Shown here piece by piece: positions 26,721 through 35,251 of a stretch of 64,000 nucleotides of DNA. Position numbers and translations under genes: made by a program. This DNA comes from Nitrospira sp. ND1. Its GTDB lineage: Bacteria > Nitrospirota > Nitrospiria > Nitrospirales > Nitrospiraceae. Numbering within the stretch: the first letter of the stretch is position 1; the number at the start of each line of letters is the position of its first letter. The DNA is taken from assembly GCF_900170025.1 (NCBI RefSeq), contig NZ_FWEX01000005.1, forward strand, positions 357,073-421,072. Direction: 5' to 3'. Below the pieces are notes generated by a model. The model worked only from the letters and a program-made list of their open reading frames with translations. It did not search any database and was not told the DNA's origin.

Positions 26721-27704
26721 ATGTCCACTCTCATTAATGAAATCGATGCTCGAACCAGATTGGCCGGGGCCAATCAGATGGAATTGCTGCTGTTTAAACT
26801 CGGTACGAACGAAATTTTCGGGATCAACGTATTCAAGGTGCGTGAAGTGATGAAATTGCCGGAGCTCACCCAGATTCCGGAGGCCGACAGCCGCATCGTG
26901 GGGATGGCCAATATTCGTGGAATCATGGTTCCCGTGGTGGGCCTTAAACGAAGCCTTGGATTGGGGACGGAAAACGAGGGTCAACCGGGAGGGCCGGCAG
27001 GAACACATCCCTATTTGATCGTGTCCGAATACAACGGAAGTTTGCAAGGCTTTCTCGTCGCCGGAGTCGATCGGATCATTCGCTTCTCATGGTCAGCCAT
27101 CAAGACACCACCGGCGATTGTCAGAGAAAACAACAAAGGTGCGGTCACGGCCGTGACGATGCTTGAAGATGGCCGCATGGTCCTGATTTTGGACGTGGAA
27201 AAAGTGTTGAACGACATCTGCCCCCGCTCGGACGATGAAGTGTTCGCCGGTATGGTGGCCGCTCCGGCCCTTAAATCAAAGTGCATGTTGTTCGCCGACG
27301 ATTCATCCGTGGCGCGAACGCAGATTCGCAAGGCGTTGGAACGCCTCGAGATGTCCTACATCATGGCCACCACCGGGGGAGAAGCCTGGTCGAAGCTACA
27401 AGCCCTCGCAGATCAGGCGACGGCGGAAGGCAAGGAGCGAGTGGACCAGATCCAATGCATTCTCAGTGACATCGAGATGCCGGAAATGGATGGATTCACA
27501 CTCACCAAGCACATTCGTGCCGATCCGAGACTGGCACACCTGCCTGTTATGTTGCACTCTTCGCTGACCGGTGCCTGCAACATGGAAAAGGGTAAGGCAG
27601 TCGGGGCGACCGATTACATCACCAAATTCGACGCCAAAATGTTAGGTGAGAAACTCGCATTCCATATCGAGGAGTCCAACCAGCAGGCGCAGAAGGCCGC
27701 ATAA
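26721..27704 (+). CDS. cheV: Chemotaxis coupling protein CheV
   Basis: A 327-residue CheV. Residues about 15-175 are a CheW domain (LLFKLGTNEIFGINVFKVRE; MANIRGIMVPVV). Residues about 190-325 are a receiver with ADDSSVART, the phospho-Asp in ILSDIEMPEMDG, and the Lys in YITKFDA. CheV couples receptors to CheA and may act as a phosphate sink or an adaptation element. The ribosome site CGGAGGAAG is strong. Confidence 0.92.
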   Translation: MSTLINEIDARTRLAGANQMELLLFKLGTNEIFGINVFKVREVMKLPELTQIPEADSRIVGMANIRGIMVPVVGLKRSLGLGTENEGQPGGPAGTHPYLIVSEYNGSLQGFLVAGVDRIIRFSWSAIKTPPAIVRENNKGAVTAVTMLEDGRMVLILDVEKVLNDICPRSDDEVFAGMVAAPALKSKCMLFADDSSVARTQIRKALERLEMSYIMATTGGEAWSKLQALADQATAEGKERVDQIQCILSDIEMPEMDGFTLTKHIRADPRLAHLPVMLHSSLTGACNMEKGKAVGATDYITKFDAKMLGEKLAFHIEESNQQAQKAA

Positions 27705-27744
27705 GCATAGACTTCACGAGCGGCCGATGATCCGGAGGATCACT

Positions 27745-27771
27745 TAAGCTTTCGGGGCAGACGGCCGATGT
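27745..27771 (+). promoter_or_regulatory. Possible sigma-28-type promoter before cheB
   Basis: TAAG, 15 bases, then GCCGATGT. The -35 and spacer equal those of the flagellin promoter, and the -10 matches the FliA consensus at 6 of 8. It covers the first in-frame ATG of cheB (27768). If active, cheB must start at 27786, with almost no leader. Confidence 0.45.
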
Positions 27772-27785
27772 ATCGGTTAGAGATT

Positions 27786-28883
27786 ATGGCACTTCCACTA
27801 TCACAGGCACAGCGTGCAACGAATCCAGTCCGCGTCTTGGTCGTGGACGACTCGGCCTTCATGCGAAAAAGCCTGACGACCATGCTCGAAGAGGGCAAAC
27901 AGATTCACGTGGTGGGCGTCGCCCGGAACGGCGAGGAAGCGATTCAACAGGTCCAGCAGTTGAAACCCGATGTCGTCACGATGGATGTGGAAATGCCGGG
28001 GATGACGGGCCTGCAGGCGTTGCAGCAGATCATGTCGAAATTCCCTGTGCCGGTCATTATGGTCAGTTCGATTACTGTCGAAGGCGCTCAAGAAACCCTG
28101 CAAGCGTTGGAATGGGGCGCGGTTGATTTTGTACCGAAACAACTCGATGGTGTCGTGTCCAAGATTGCGGACATTCAACACCAACTGGTGTCCAAAGTGC
28201 TGGCCGCCAGATACGCCGGCGCGAAGCTGAAAAGGATGCCGGTGACGGGAAGCGTGAAGCCAGGCGTGATGCCGGCCAAAGCGTTAAGCAGCCAATCGGT
28301 GAGTGTGACTCGTGGCAGCAAGCTCATTGCCATCGGCTGTTCCACGGGAGGTCCTCAGGCGTTATTTGAAATCATGCCGACTATTCCGGCGGATTGCCCG
28401 GCCGGCATTGTCATTGTTCAACACATGCCGAAATCATTCACCAAACCGTTCGCCGACCGACTGAACAATCTCTGCGCTCTGGAGGTCCGTGAAGCTGTGG
28501 ATGGCGATGAGGTGAAGCCTGGTCGAGTGCTCGTCGCTCCCGGAGGCATGCAGTTTCGCATCGTCAAGAAATCGATCACGAGTTCGGTCGTCAAGCTATC
28601 ACCCAATATCGAAAACCATCCTCACGCTCCGTCGGTCGACATCATGTTGAAATCCGTGGCGGCGCTGTATGGCGAACGCACGATCGGGGTGATCTTAACC
28701 GGGATGGGACACGACGGACTGGAGGGGATGAAAGCGATCAAGGCAGCGAAGGGTCGGACCGTGGCGCAAGACGAGGCATCGAGTGTCGTGTACGGCATGC
28801 CGAAAGCCGTCGTCGAGGCCGGATGTGCAGAGAAAGTGGTTTCGCTGTCCAAAGTGGTCGGCGAAATCATGAATATGGTGTGA
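27786..28883 (+). CDS. cheB: Chemotaxis methylesterase/deamidase CheB (first set)
   Basis: A 365-residue CheB from the ATG at 27786; an ATG at 27768 would add six residues but lies inside a promoter-like site. The N-terminal receiver has VLVVDDSAFMRK and VTMDVEMPGMTG. The C-terminal esterase has the catalytic Ser in GCSTGGPQAL, the His in VQHMPKSF and the Asp in TGMGHDGLEG. It removes methyl groups from receptor glutamates when phosphorylated by CheA. A second cheB is at 42607. Confidence 0.93.
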   Translation: MALPLSQAQRATNPVRVLVVDDSAFMRKSLTTMLEEGKQIHVVGVARNGEEAIQQVQQLKPDVVTMDVEMPGMTGLQALQQIMSKFPVPVIMVSSITVEGAQETLQALEWGAVDFVPKQLDGVVSKIADIQHQLVSKVLAARYAGAKLKRMPVTGSVKPGVMPAKALSSQSVSVTRGSKLIAIGCSTGGPQALFEIMPTIPADCPAGIVIVQHMPKSFTKPFADRLNNLCALEVREAVDGDEVKPGRVLVAPGGMQFRIVKKSITSSVVKLSPNIENHPHAPSVDIMLKSVAALYGERTIGVILTGMGHDGLEGMKAIKAAKGRTVAQDEASSVVYGMPKAVVEAGCAEKVVSLSKVVGEIMNMV

Positions 28884-28931
28884 GAAGGATCTTCAGTTCA
28901 ACCGTTCACGCATGGAGAGGTAGGAGGAGTT

Positions 28932-30617
28932 ATGGGGAGCATGATGAAGGGTATGACCATCGGACCTAAGTTCATTCTGTCGATATCCATGGCGGCGTTC
29001 GTTGCCATCGCCATCGGACTCTTCGTCTTGTATCAGCAAGAAGAAGACAAGATGGACACCATGTTGGTCGGGCGTTCTCAAGTATTATCACAACAAATCC
29101 TAATCGGACGAGCCTACATCGCCACCAACTACGCCGCCAAGATTAAGAAATCGAAGGCCGGCTCGGAGATTCAGGTCCTAAAGGATCATGCGGGTAACGC
29201 GGATGCGATTCCAATTCCGGCCACCGCAGTCCGAGAAATGGGTGAAGAAGCCACCAGGTCTGGAATGTATAGCGCCAGACTCGTGAGTCAGAACCCCATG
29301 AACCCCTCAAATTCCCCGAAAGACAATTTCGAGAACGAAGCGATCAGAGCCATTATGGCCGGAGCCGAGAGTTACGCTCGGCGGGATGATATCAACGGAG
29401 TACCGACCTTTCGCCGTGCGGTCGTAGATAAGGCGACGACGGCTGCTTGCCTCAGCTGCCATACGAGCAATCAGGTCGGGGACACGCTCGGCATGTTGAG
29501 CGTGTCTTTGCCGATGGGCCCTGCCATTGCACTGTCCAGTAAATCCATGTGGCAGACCGGCGGCCTGATGGGCGGCGTGGTCGTGATCATCATGGCGATC
29601 ACCTATTTCCTGCTCCGCACGATCGTGCTGCAACCTTTGGGAAAAATGAGCGACATTTCGCGAGACATTGCCAAGGGAGAGGGCGACCTCACCAAGCGTG
29701 TGCCGGCTGAAGGCAACGACGAAATTGCTCACATGGGCAAATACTTCAACGAGTTCATTGAAAAATTGCAGCAGATGATCAAGAAAGTTGCCCACGTGAC
29801 GGACAAAGTGGCGTCCGCCTCGGTGGAATTATCCGCGACTGCTGAGGAGATTTCAAAGGGCACCGACACCTTGACGTCGCGCGCGTCTCAAACTGCCGCC
29901 GCGGTGGAGGAGATGAATGCGACCGTCGGCCAGGTTGCGCAGAACTCCGGTAAAGCAGCCAGTCTGGCGCAAGACACCGTGAAAACCGCTCAAGAGGGTG
30001 GAACCGTGGTGTCGAGCACCATCTCCGGTATGCAACAGCTGTCTGAAGCTGTGTCGAATTCCGCGACCATCATCTCTGATCTGGGCAAATCGTCCGACCA
30101 GATCGGCGAGATCGTGCGCACGATCGAAGACATCGCCGACCAGACCAATTTGCTGGCCTTGAACGCGGCGATTGAAGCGGCTCGAGCCGGTGAACAGGGT
30201 CGGGGATTCGCCGTGGTGGCCGATGAAGTCCGGAAACTTGCGGAACGGACCACCAAAGCGACCAAGGAAATCGGCGACATGATCCGACAGATCCAGCACG
30301 ATACACGGGGCGCTGTGGACTCGATGCAGCAGGGCACCCAGAAAGTCACGGCGGGCGTGGACCTGGTCAACAAGACCGGTGAAGCCTTGTCGCAGATCGT
30401 GCGCATGGTTTCGGAGAGCGCCGATATGATTCGACAGATTGCCGTGGCGTCGGAACAGCAGTCGGTCGCGACGCAACAGATCGCGAGCGATATTGAAAAC
30501 GTGGCGAAGGTCACCAAAGAATCGTCGTCCGGCGCACACGAGTCGGCGAAGGCGAGTCAGGATCTGAGCCAGTTGGCGGTCGAATTGCAGGGGATCGTGG
30601 GTGGATTCAAGCTCTAA
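28932..30617 (+). CDS. Methyl-accepting chemotaxis protein with c-type haem (DUF3365-like) sensor
   Basis: A 561-residue membrane receptor. Transmembrane helix 1 lies at about 13-36 and helix 2 at about 203-226. The periplasmic part between them has a CLSCH motif (Cys173, Cys176, His177), a covalent haem c site, in a DUF3365/Tll0287-like domain with [10 protein letters not shown] close to the second helix. A HAMP domain follows (about 228-280), then the signalling domain with its hairpin [20 protein letters not shown]. It probably senses redox state, oxygen or NO in the periplasm. The C-terminus (GGFKL) lacks a CheR-binding pentapeptide. TAGGAGGAG precedes the ATG. Confidence 0.92.
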   Translation: MGSMMKGMTIGPKFILSISMAAFVAIAIGLFVLYQQEEDKMDTMLVGRSQVLSQQILIGRAYIATNYAAKIKKSKAGSEIQVLKDHAGNADAIPIPATAVREMGEEATRSGMYSARLVSQNPMNPSNSPKDNFENEAIRAIMAGAESYARRDDINGVPTFRRAVVDKATTAACLSCHTSNQVGDTLGMLSVSLPMGPAIALSSKSMWQTGGLMGGVVVIIMAITYFLLRTIVLQPLGKMSDISRDIAKGEGDLTKRVPAEGNDEIAHMGKYFNEFIEKLQQMIKKVAHVTDKVASASVELSATAEEISKGTDTLTSRASQTAAAVEEMNATVGQVAQNSGKAASLAQDTVKTAQEGGTVVSSTISGMQQLSEAVSNSATIISDLGKSSDQIGEIVRTIEDIADQTNLLALNAAIEAARAGEQGRGFAVVADEVRKLAERTTKATKEIGDMIRQIQHDTRGAVDSMQQGTQKVTAGVDLVNKTGEALSQIVRMVSESADMIRQIAVASEQQSVATQQIASDIENVAKVTKESSSGAHESAKASQDLSQLAVELQGIVGGFKL

Positions 30618-30643
30618 GCAGCAACCACGAGAAGGAGCCCAGC

Positions 30644-31162
30644 ATGAGTGCGACTGAACAACAGGTGCAATCTCACTACCAGGCGACCGCAGACACTCCT
30701 GCGGACCGTCTGGAGGAGAAGACCGGTGACGATCTGCTGCAGTTCGTGATTTGTCTGATCGGTAGCGAAGAGTTCGCGGTGGATGTCCTGAGTGTGCAGG
30801 AGATCAACCGGATCGTGGAGGTCACGCGAGTCCCAAAGACGCCTCCCTATGTGGAGGGAGTCATCAATCTGCGGGGCCGCATCATTCCCGTACTGGACCT
30901 CAGAAAACTCTTTGGCCTGAGCGGAGCCCAACAGACCACCCAAACGCGTATCGTGGTGGTCTCGGTACAGGCACGACTGGTCGGGCTGATCGTGGATTCA
31001 GTGGAAGAGGTGTTGCGGGTGCCGAGAAGCGCCATTGAGCCGCCGCCTTCGGTCGGCACAATGGCCGGTGCTGAATTCACCCAGGGAGTCGGGCGGATCG
31101 ATGACCGCCTTCTCATTCTGGTGGATCTGAGTCGGCTGCTCTTGGCCCGGGAAGCAGCGTAA
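30644..31162 (+). CDS. cheW: Chemotaxis coupling protein CheW (first set)
   Basis: A 172-residue CheW with a 30-residue polar N-terminal extension. LLQFVICLIGSEEFAVDVLS, GVINLRGRIIPVLDLRKLF and GLIVDSVEEVLRV are the conserved CheW segments. It bridges receptor tips to CheA in the cytoplasm. It is 26 bases after the haem receptor gene and closes the plus-strand run before a short minus-strand gene. Confidence 0.93.
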   Translation: MSATEQQVQSHYQATADTPADRLEEKTGDDLLQFVICLIGSEEFAVDVLSVQEINRIVEVTRVPKTPPYVEGVINLRGRIIPVLDLRKLFGLSGAQQTTQTRIVVVSVQARLVGLIVDSVEEVLRVPRSAIEPPPSVGTMAGAEFTQGVGRIDDRLLILVDLSRLLLAREAA

Positions 31163-31219
31163 GAAGCTGCCTACCGTGAGTGGGGTGCTGCAGAAACGTT
31201 GCGATCATCCAGGGGTGCG

Positions 31220-31462
31220 TTAGGAACTCTGGGGGTCGGAAGAGGGTGGCTGGGAGGGTCCGCGACGGCTTCGGGCGTCAAGGACCCTCTCAAGCAACTG
31301 CAACGACTCCGTCAACACATCCGAGGCGCAACGCAAGGTGACATGAAACTGTTGCATGGCTTCCGGCCAACGCCCTTCTTTCTGCAGGACCTGAAACTTC
31401 CGATGTTGCTCATCGAGAATGGCTTGTTTGGCATCGAGCATCAAGCTATCGGCAGGACCCAC
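31220..31462 (-). CDS. Small helical protein of unknown function
   Basis: An 80-residue protein on the minus strand between cheW and motA. The GTG start at 31462 is supported by GGAGGT seven bases upstream, a good ribosome site. The sequence looks like a real helical protein (DAKQAILDEQHRKFQVLQKE, TESLQLLERVLDAR) with a Pro/Ser-rich C-terminal tail. It is the only minus-strand gene inside the long chemotaxis block. I do not recognise a family. Codon use is similar to its neighbours. Confidence 0.6.
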   Translation of the reverse strand: MGPADSLMLDAKQAILDEQHRKFQVLQKEGRWPEAMQQFHVTLRCASDVLTESLQLLERVLDARSRRGPSQPPSSDPQSS

Positions 31463-31591
31463 AAGAGCACCTCCATACAAGACAATTGTGACTCGACCGC
31501 ACGCTATCAGAGTGTTTCCGAACGACGCAAGCCCACCATTCTGGGTACAGCGATACGCTGCGTCCGGACACGGTGGTGAGGTAATCGACCA

Positions 31592-32362
31592 GTGGATATC
31601 GCAACAATCTTAGGTGTCGTCATCGCGATCGGGTCCATCCTGGGCGGCCAGGCGCTCGAAGGCGGCCATGTCGGATCAGTCCTCCAATTGACGGCGTTTA
31701 TCATCGTCATGGGTGGAACGATCGGAGCCTGTTGCGTCCAAAACCCGCTCTCCGTCGTCCTGAAATCCATCAGCATGGTCTCGCTGGCGCTGACCAATCC
31801 TCCCCACGACGTCAAAGGCACCATTACACAGATCCTCGACCTGGCTAACGTCTCACGCAAGCAAGGGTTACTGGCGTTGGAAGGAAAACTAAAGGACCTG
31901 CACGATCCATTTTTCAAAAAAGGCATCCAGTTGATCGTCGATGGAACCGACCCGAAATTACTCCAGGAAATCCTGGAAATCGAGGTCGAACACCATGAAG
32001 AGGAAGGGGTCCATGCGGCCAAGGTCTGGGAAGCTGCCGGCGGATATGCGCCCACCGTCGGGATTCTTGGCGCCGTACTAGGGTTAATTCACGTGATGGA
32101 AAACCTGGCAGACCCGTCAAAACTCGGCGGCGGTATCGCCGTTGCGTTCGTCGCAACGGTCTATGGCGTCGGCGCGGCGAATCTGTTCTTCCTGCCGATC
32201 GGCAACAAAATGAAATTCAAACTGAAGGAAGAGGCCGGGTTGCGGACCATGGTCATTATGGGGCTCGTCGGTCTGGCCCAGGGCGAAAACCCCCGGCTCT
32301 TACAGGAAAAGCTCGAGAGTTTCCTCCCTCCGCATGAGCGGAGCAAAGAAGACAAGAAATAA
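31592..32362 (+). CDS. motA: Flagellar motor stator protein MotA
   Basis: A 256-residue MotA/PomA-type stator. Four membrane segments are seen: two near the N-terminus (IATILGVVIAIGSILGG; FIIVMGGTIGA) and two near residues 150-205 (GILGAVLGLIHVMENL; IAVAFVATVYGVGAANLFFL). The cytoplasmic loop between is charged and contacts FliG. GTG is the start, with GAGGT upstream. The ion (H+ or Na+) cannot be decided by eye. Together with MotB it forms the torque-generating channel. Confidence 0.92.
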   Translation: MDIATILGVVIAIGSILGGQALEGGHVGSVLQLTAFIIVMGGTIGACCVQNPLSVVLKSISMVSLALTNPPHDVKGTITQILDLANVSRKQGLLALEGKLKDLHDPFFKKGIQLIVDGTDPKLLQEILEIEVEHHEEEGVHAAKVWEAAGGYAPTVGILGAVLGLIHVMENLADPSKLGGGIAVAFVATVYGVGAANLFFLPIGNKMKFKLKEEAGLRTMVIMGLVGLAQGENPRLLQEKLESFLPPHERSKEDKK

Positions 32363-32368
32363 CGTCGC

Positions 32369-32430
32369 TCGTCGTGCGTGAAACGTATCTCGCCGGCGAG
32401 ATCTGACACTTCACGTTTCACGTGCGACGA
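32369..32430. repeat. Inverted repeat between motA and motB
   Basis: Two 18-base arms (32369-32386 and 32413-32430) match as inverted repeats at 16 of 18 positions around TGAAACGT. A second small palindrome CTCGCCGGCGAG lies between them. It fills the 82-base gap between motA and motB and could fold in the mRNA to set the MotA/MotB ratio, or be a REP-like remnant. Confidence 0.6.
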
Positions 32431-32444
32431 TTCACGGGGATTCG

Positions 32445-33224
32445 ATGGCGAAGAAGAAACACGAAGAGCACGAAAACCACGAACGCTGGCTGGTGTCCTA
32501 TGCGGACTTCATCACGCTGCTGTTCGCCTTTTTCGTCGTCATGTATTCCGTCTCGTCCGTCAACGAAGGCAAGTATCGAACGGTGAGCGACTCGATCAAA
32601 GCGGCATTGAATCCGGTCAACAGTACTCCCACCAGCCGACTCCCATTTGCGGTAGGCGACTCTAAGCCGAAGATGATTAATACCGACATGGCGAGTGCCA
32701 ATGAGCCGGTCATTCGACGGATGAAGGAGATACTCAAGAAGATTCACCCTTCGCTGGCTCTCGAGATGCCGGATATCAAGATTGTGGAAACCGGCAACGG
32801 GACCATTATGATTTCCCTGCCCGAATCGATTCTCTTTGCGAGCGGTGAAGCACGGATACGCCCCGAAGCCTTACCCTTCTTGAAATCTCTGGCTCAGATT
32901 CTGATCGAGTTGGATCGCCATGTCCGCATTCTCGGGCACACGGATAATGTGCCGATTCGAACCGCGCAATTTCCTTCGAATTGGGAACTCTCGGCCGTAC
33001 GCGCCGTCATGGTCGTGAGAATCTTCTCGGAACTCTATGAAGTGCCGATTTCACACCTCTCCGCGACCGGATTTGCCGACTCGAAGCCGGTTGCAACCAA
33101 CGATACGCCTGAAGGACGAACGAAAAACCGTCGCGTCGAAATTATAATTCTGGAGAAGAGTCTGACCGAGGAAACTCTGGATTCCATGTTGCCGGGGAAT
33201 GTCCCTCCGGCGCTCCCGTTCTGA
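32445..33224 (+). CDS. motB: Flagellar motor stator protein MotB
   Basis: A 259-residue MotB. The short basic N-terminus is followed by one membrane segment with the ion-binding Asp in WLVSYADFITLLFAFF (Asp21). Residues about 120-245 are an OmpA-like peptidoglycan-binding domain (ILGHTDNVPI, NWELSAVRA, GRTKNRRVEI). It anchors the stator to the cell wall. No strong ribosome site is seen; GGGGAT lies close to the ATG. Confidence 0.92.
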   Translation: MAKKKHEEHENHERWLVSYADFITLLFAFFVVMYSVSSVNEGKYRTVSDSIKAALNPVNSTPTSRLPFAVGDSKPKMINTDMASANEPVIRRMKEILKKIHPSLALEMPDIKIVETGNGTIMISLPESILFASGEARIRPEALPFLKSLAQILIELDRHVRILGHTDNVPIRTAQFPSNWELSAVRAVMVVRIFSELYEVPISHLSATGFADSKPVATNDTPEGRTKNRRVEIIILEKSLTEETLDSMLPGNVPPALPF

Positions 33225-33268
33225 GAGCAGTCGATCCCTACAGCTCCTACAGCAACACCCTTAGGTGT

Positions 33269-33295
33269 TAAGAATTTTCCGACACTGACCGATAC
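33269..33295 (+). promoter_or_regulatory. Sigma-28-type promoter of the second chemotaxis unit
   Basis: TAAG, 15 bases, then ACCGATAC, with the same -35 and spacer as the flagellin promoter and 7 of 8 identical -10 bases. It lies 40 bases before the STAS gene start and follows the end of motB, so a new transcription unit probably begins here. Confidence 0.6.
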
Positions 33296-33335
33296 GTATG
33301 TGTGGCGAAGTTCACCTCTCGAAAGGAAGACGTTC

Positions 33336-33566
33336 ATGATCCTCAAGCCGGCTGGTGATTTGACGATATTCGAAGTCGGTGCGTTGTACGAGGAAATCAA
33401 ACAGGCGGTTACCGCCCACCCTCAAGTGGAACTGGACCTGTCCGAAGTGGACACACTCGATGCCTCAACGATGCAACTGCTTATTGCCGTCCGCCGGTCC
33501 GAACGTATTGTGCTGACAGGGGTGACTGATCCGATGCGATCGCGCATGGCTGAATTGGGCGCGTAA
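33336..33566 (+). CDS. Short STAS-domain protein
   Basis: A 76-residue protein from the ATG at 33336, with AAAGGAAG upstream. It has the STAS fold pattern [19 protein letters not shown] and [19 protein letters not shown]. The phosphorylatable Ser position of anti-sigma antagonists is in DASTMQ. At 76 residues it is shorter than most stand-alone STAS proteins. It heads the second chemosensory unit and may take part in partner switching with the phosphatase and kinase-like proteins at 44432-46955. Confidence 0.82.
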   Translation: MILKPAGDLTIFEVGALYEEIKQAVTAHPQVELDLSEVDTLDASTMQLLIAVRRSERIVLTGVTDPMRSRMAELGA

Positions 33567-33606
33567 CGATCATCCACTTCTTCACCACGTACGGGAAACA
33601 CTGCCG

Positions 33607-34722
33607 ATGATGTCATACGTATCAGTCTCACTGGGAGCCTTCTTCGCCGGTACCTGTGTGGCCTGGATGTGGTGTCACCGCCGAACGGCTTCAGCACACC
33701 GGGCGCTCCAGGCCACCCATGACGCCATGCAGAAAGAGCAGGCGGAACGAACCGCCGCGTGGGAACAACTCGCACACTCCACCATTCCCCTGGTTGCCGT
33801 CCTCAACGCCCAAATGAAAACGGTGATCAGCCAGACGGAACAGGCCGCCACCGATCTCGGGCAGCGGTTCGGTATGATCGCCGCCCGCGCGACGGCACAG
33901 GCGAAGGAATCGGCGCATCTTTTCGGTGACGGCGAGATGAGTCTCGATACGGTCTTGAAGACGACCGATACCATGCTTGAAGGATTCGTCGGTGACGTCA
34001 TGAAGTCATCGGAAATGGCCCTCCAGATCGCGACCATTATGGACGAAGTCGAGCGGAGCACCAAGGCGATCACCGGCATGATCGGAGAGATCGAATTCAT
34101 TGCGGACCAAACCCGATTGCTGGCGCTCAACGCCGCCATCGAAGCCGCCCGGGCCGGAGAACATGGTCGTGGATTTGCCGTCGTAGCCGATGAAGTGACC
34201 AAACTGGCGAACCGCTCGGGGCAAGCTGCCAGCAGCATCAACAGCCTCGTCATGGACGTGCAGAAGAACACTACGTTGGCGATGGGCACAGTAGAAAATC
34301 TGGCCTCTGTGGACCTGAGCAAAACCCTGTCGATCAAGCACCGTCTCGATAAGCTGACGCGTGACCTGGCCGAACGGAACAATACGCTGAAGTCGGCCGT
34401 GATGAATTCCAAATCTCATGCGGATGAACTGGCGCGGGACGTCGGTCAAATCATCATGGCGCTTCAGTTCCAGGACATCACTCGACAAAAACTGGAACAC
34501 GTCATCGAACCACTCACCGAGGTTCGCACGGTCATGGATGCCTTGATTCGAGGCATGTTGCACGAGCAGGAGGGAGCCAAAATGGACTTCCTCGCGAAAC
34601 TCGACCGCAGCTACACCATGGAAGAAGAACGCGCGGTGTTCCACCAGGCCGCAATCGGGTATGTCCCCGCGCCATCGGAGGAGAGTGCGCCTTCGGGAGA
34701 CGCCAATGTCACGTTGTTTTAG
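33607..34722 (+). CDS. Sensorless MCP-type signalling protein
   Basis: A 371-residue protein with one N-terminal membrane segment (about 4-22), a helical coil and an MCP signalling hairpin ([20 protein letters not shown], residues about 170-195). No sensory domain is present. After the hairpin, [19 protein letters not shown] near residue 285 resembles the CheZ catalytic-helix consensus. The C-terminus ends DANVTLF, similar to the end of CheD in this cluster (DNITLF). It may be a scaffold or integrate signals from other receptors rather than sense a ligand. Confidence 0.85.
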   Translation: MMSYVSVSLGAFFAGTCVAWMWCHRRTASAHRALQATHDAMQKEQAERTAAWEQLAHSTIPLVAVLNAQMKTVISQTEQAATDLGQRFGMIAARATAQAKESAHLFGDGEMSLDTVLKTTDTMLEGFVGDVMKSSEMALQIATIMDEVERSTKAITGMIGEIEFIADQTRLLALNAAIEAARAGEHGRGFAVVADEVTKLANRSGQAASSINSLVMDVQKNTTLAMGTVENLASVDLSKTLSIKHRLDKLTRDLAERNNTLKSAVMNSKSHADELARDVGQIIMALQFQDITRQKLEHVIEPLTEVRTVMDALIRGMLHEQEGAKMDFLAKLDRSYTMEEERAVFHQAAIGYVPAPSEESAPSGDANVTLF

Positions 34723-34759
34723 GTAACGTCGGTTTATCAGAAGAATGAAGGAGTGCGCC

Positions 34760-35131
34760 ATGGCGAAAACAGTGTTGGTGGTCGACGATTCTCCCACGAT
34801 GCGACAGATGGTGGCGTTCACCCTGACCAGCGCGGGCTATCAGGTTGTGGAAGCCGGCAACGGCAAAGAGGCGGTCGGCAAAGTGAACGGCGGGGCGAAG
34901 CCGGACCTTGTCGTCACCGACCTGAACATGCCCGAGATGGACGGCATCACCCTGATCAAGGAGATCAGGAAGATGCCGGCTCTCAAGTTCACTCCGATCT
35001 TGATGCTGACGACGGAAGCGTCCGACGACAAGAAAAAGGCGGGACAGGCCGCCGGAGCGACCGGATGGATCGTGAAGCCGTTCAATCCCGAGCAGATGAT
35101 GGCCGTCATTAAAAAAGTGCTGCCCGGTTGA
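34760..35131 (+). CDS. cheY: Response regulator, CheY-like (second set)
   Basis: A 123-residue receiver from the ATG at 34760, with GAAGGAG six bases upstream. VLVVDDSPTMRQMV, VVTDLNMPEMDG, LTTEAS and WIVKPF carry the acidic pair, phospho-Asp, Thr and Lys. This sequence is the single-domain type usually next to cheA in alternative chemosensory sets. It is the second CheY in the window and may compete with or modulate the first. Confidence 0.93.
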   Translation: MAKTVLVVDDSPTMRQMVAFTLTSAGYQVVEAGNGKEAVGKVNGGAKPDLVVTDLNMPEMDGITLIKEIRKMPALKFTPILMLTTEASDDKKKAGQAAGATGWIVKPFNPEQMMAVIKKVLPG

Positions 35132-35251
35132 ACTGCATCACCCGCCGACGGTCGCGCGCCATCCGCAGTCAGAACGTGGTAGCGACCAGGTGGGTGTGAC
35201 TCTTCCATTTCGATTGACGAACGACGATTGACCGATGACGAGGCCCATTAT

